Part shown: piece by piece, positions 5,412 to 6,127 of the stretch
Layout of the letters: each line of letters starts with the position of its first letter
How positions within the stretch are numbered: the first letter of the stretch is position 1
The notes under the pieces: generated by a model
Databases searched by the model: none
The model's input: only the letters and a program-made list of their open reading frames with translations
Told to the model about the DNA's origin: nothing
Assembly: GCA_030447145.1 (NCBI GenBank)
Contig: JAUJLY010000197.1
Location: forward strand, 1 to 6,127
Source: Thermomicrobiales bacterium
Lineage (GTDB): Bacteria; Chloroflexota; Chloroflexia; Thermomicrobiales; UBA6265
DNA: 6,127 bases
Direction of reading: 5' to 3'
Made by a program: the position numbers and the translations under genes

Positions 5412-6122
5412 ATGTTGCTCTCGCGTCGCTTAGAAGCGCTTTATCCGTCTGGTATACGCCGCGTTATGGCTGCGGCCGCTGAGCGGGAAGACGCGGGTGA
5501 GCAAGTCGTTCATATGGAGGTCGGGCAGCCCCATTTCGCGACGCCGTCCCACATCGTGGAGGCGGTGACGGCCGCTCTGAAGGACGGGATCCCGGGCTAC
5601 ACACCGAATCTGGGAATCCCGTCCCTGAGAGATGCCGTCGCGGGGCGCGTGTCGGAACGTACTGGCTCGCCGGTGGGTCCCTCCTCCGTGTGTATCACTT
5701 CGGGCGCAGTCATGGCGCTGGCCATCGCGGTTCAGTCTACCGTCGATCCGGGAGATGAGGTTCTAGTTCCGGACCCAGGATGGCCCAACTACCGGTCTGC
5801 GATCGCGGTCGCCGGCGGCGTAGCGGTGCCTTATCGTCTGTCCGAGAAGGACGGGTTCGCACTGGACATCACCGAGGTTGAACGGCAGCTAACGCCACGC
5901 ACCCGGATGATTATCATAAATTCACCGGCTAACCCCACCGGGGTAGTAATCGGTGCGGCCAGTATGAGGGAGCTAGTTCGGCTTGCCGCGCAGAACGATA
6001 TTTACGTGATGTCTGATGAGATCTACGAGGACATAGTGTTCGAGGGTGGGCACCATTCAGTACTGATGGATGGGCTGCAAGAGAACACGATCATCACGCG
6101 GGCAGCTGAAATGACGTTGTGA
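5412..6122 (+). CDS. Class I/II PLP-dependent aminotransferase, truncated before the PLP-lysine
   Basis: The frame encodes the first 236 residues of a fold-type I aminotransferase, whose members are usually near 390. Visible motifs are GQPHFATPSHI (38-48), YTPNLGIPSLRDAV (63-76), the phosphate-binding turn SGA (97-99), DPGWPNY (121-127) with a PLP-stacking aromatic at Trp124, NSPANPTG (170-177) with Asn174, and SDEIYEDIVF (201-210) with Asp202 and Tyr205. After NTIITR (225-230), where the family continues with the Ser-x-Ser-Lys PLP-lysine motif, the sequence becomes AAEMTL and stops. The fragment lacks the catalytic lysine and the C-terminal domain, so it would be inactive. ATG 5412 is chosen because it gives a family-like N-terminus; its AGAAAGAAGA leader is a weak ribosome-binding site. 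The frame is open far upstream, and GTG 5361 is an alternative. An intact enzyme would transaminate an amino acid, plausibly a product of the upstream pathway. Disruption, insertion or an assembly join at the window end are all possible. Confidence 0.85.
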   Translation: MLLSRRLEALYPSGIRRVMAAAAEREDAGEQVVHMEVGQPHFATPSHIVEAVTAALKDGIPGYTPNLGIPSLRDAVAGRVSERTGSPVGPSSVCITSGAVMALAIAVQSTVDPGDEVLVPDPGWPNYRSAIAVAGGVAVPYRLSEKDGFALDITEVERQLTPRTRMIIINSPANPTGVVIGAASMRELVRLAAQNDIYVMSDEIYEDIVFEGGHHSVLMDGLQENTIITRAAEMTL

Positions 6123-6127
6123 ACATC
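6102..6127. other. Unexplained sequence where aminotransferase homology ends
   Basis: From 6102 the sequence no longer matches what an aminotransferase should encode, and none of the three forward frames gives the expected Ser-Lys-containing motif; each has a stop within a few codons. A simple one-base frameshift therefore does not rescue the gene. The piece may be the end of an inserted element, a deletion scar or a chimeric contig end. It is too short to identify. Confidence 0.4.

Overview
The window is 6,127 bp, moderately GC-rich, with every credible gene on the + strand. It reads as one catabolic and transport operon, cut at the left by the window edge and broken at the right. The substrate-binding protein has a lipobox cysteine followed by an acidic Gly/Ala/Thr/Glu linker, there are GTG starts, and some hairpins lack U-tracts. 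Together these suggest a Gram-positive, high-GC bacterium, most likely an actinobacterium. I cannot name the genus, and this assignment is inference.

Layout, left to right: (1) 2-235, C-terminal 77 residues of an M24 (creatinase/prolidase-fold) protein that lacks the metal ligands expected in this part of the fold, as in the ectoine-hydrolase-like branch. (2) 232-1221, an ornithine cyclodeaminase/mu-crystallin family protein, overlapping the first gene by 4 bp. (3) 1218-1667, a RidA-superfamily protein, again with a 4-bp overlap, lacking the catalytic arginine of classical RidA. (4) 1738-2799, an NMT1/SsuA-type substrate-binding lipoprotein. (5) 2796-3704, an ABC permease whose apparent 5' end carries two large perfect inverted repeats. 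(6) 3761-4534, an ABC ATPase. (7) 4531-5316, a second, different permease with a 4-bp overlap. (8) 5412-6122, the N-terminal half of a class I/II aminotransferase, ending just before the expected PLP-lysine motif.

Working model (inference): the ABC system imports a small nitrogen compound. The M24-like hydrolase opens or trims it. The cyclodeaminase-like NAD(P) protein, the RidA-like protein and the aminotransferase process amino-acid or imine intermediates. The M24 plus cyclodeaminase pairing recalls ectoine-utilisation clusters (EutD/EutC), but the transporter is of the NMT1/SsuABC type and not an amino-acid-type EhuABCD or TRAP system. The substrate is therefore unproven and may not be ectoine.

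The most notable non-coding signal is the tandem stem-loop region at 2806-2897, six bases after the stop codon of the binding-protein gene. It may lower expression of the downstream membrane genes or protect the upstream mRNA, and it puts the permease start in doubt. Non-coding gaps are short (70, 56 and 95 bp), and I saw no convincing promoter in any of them.
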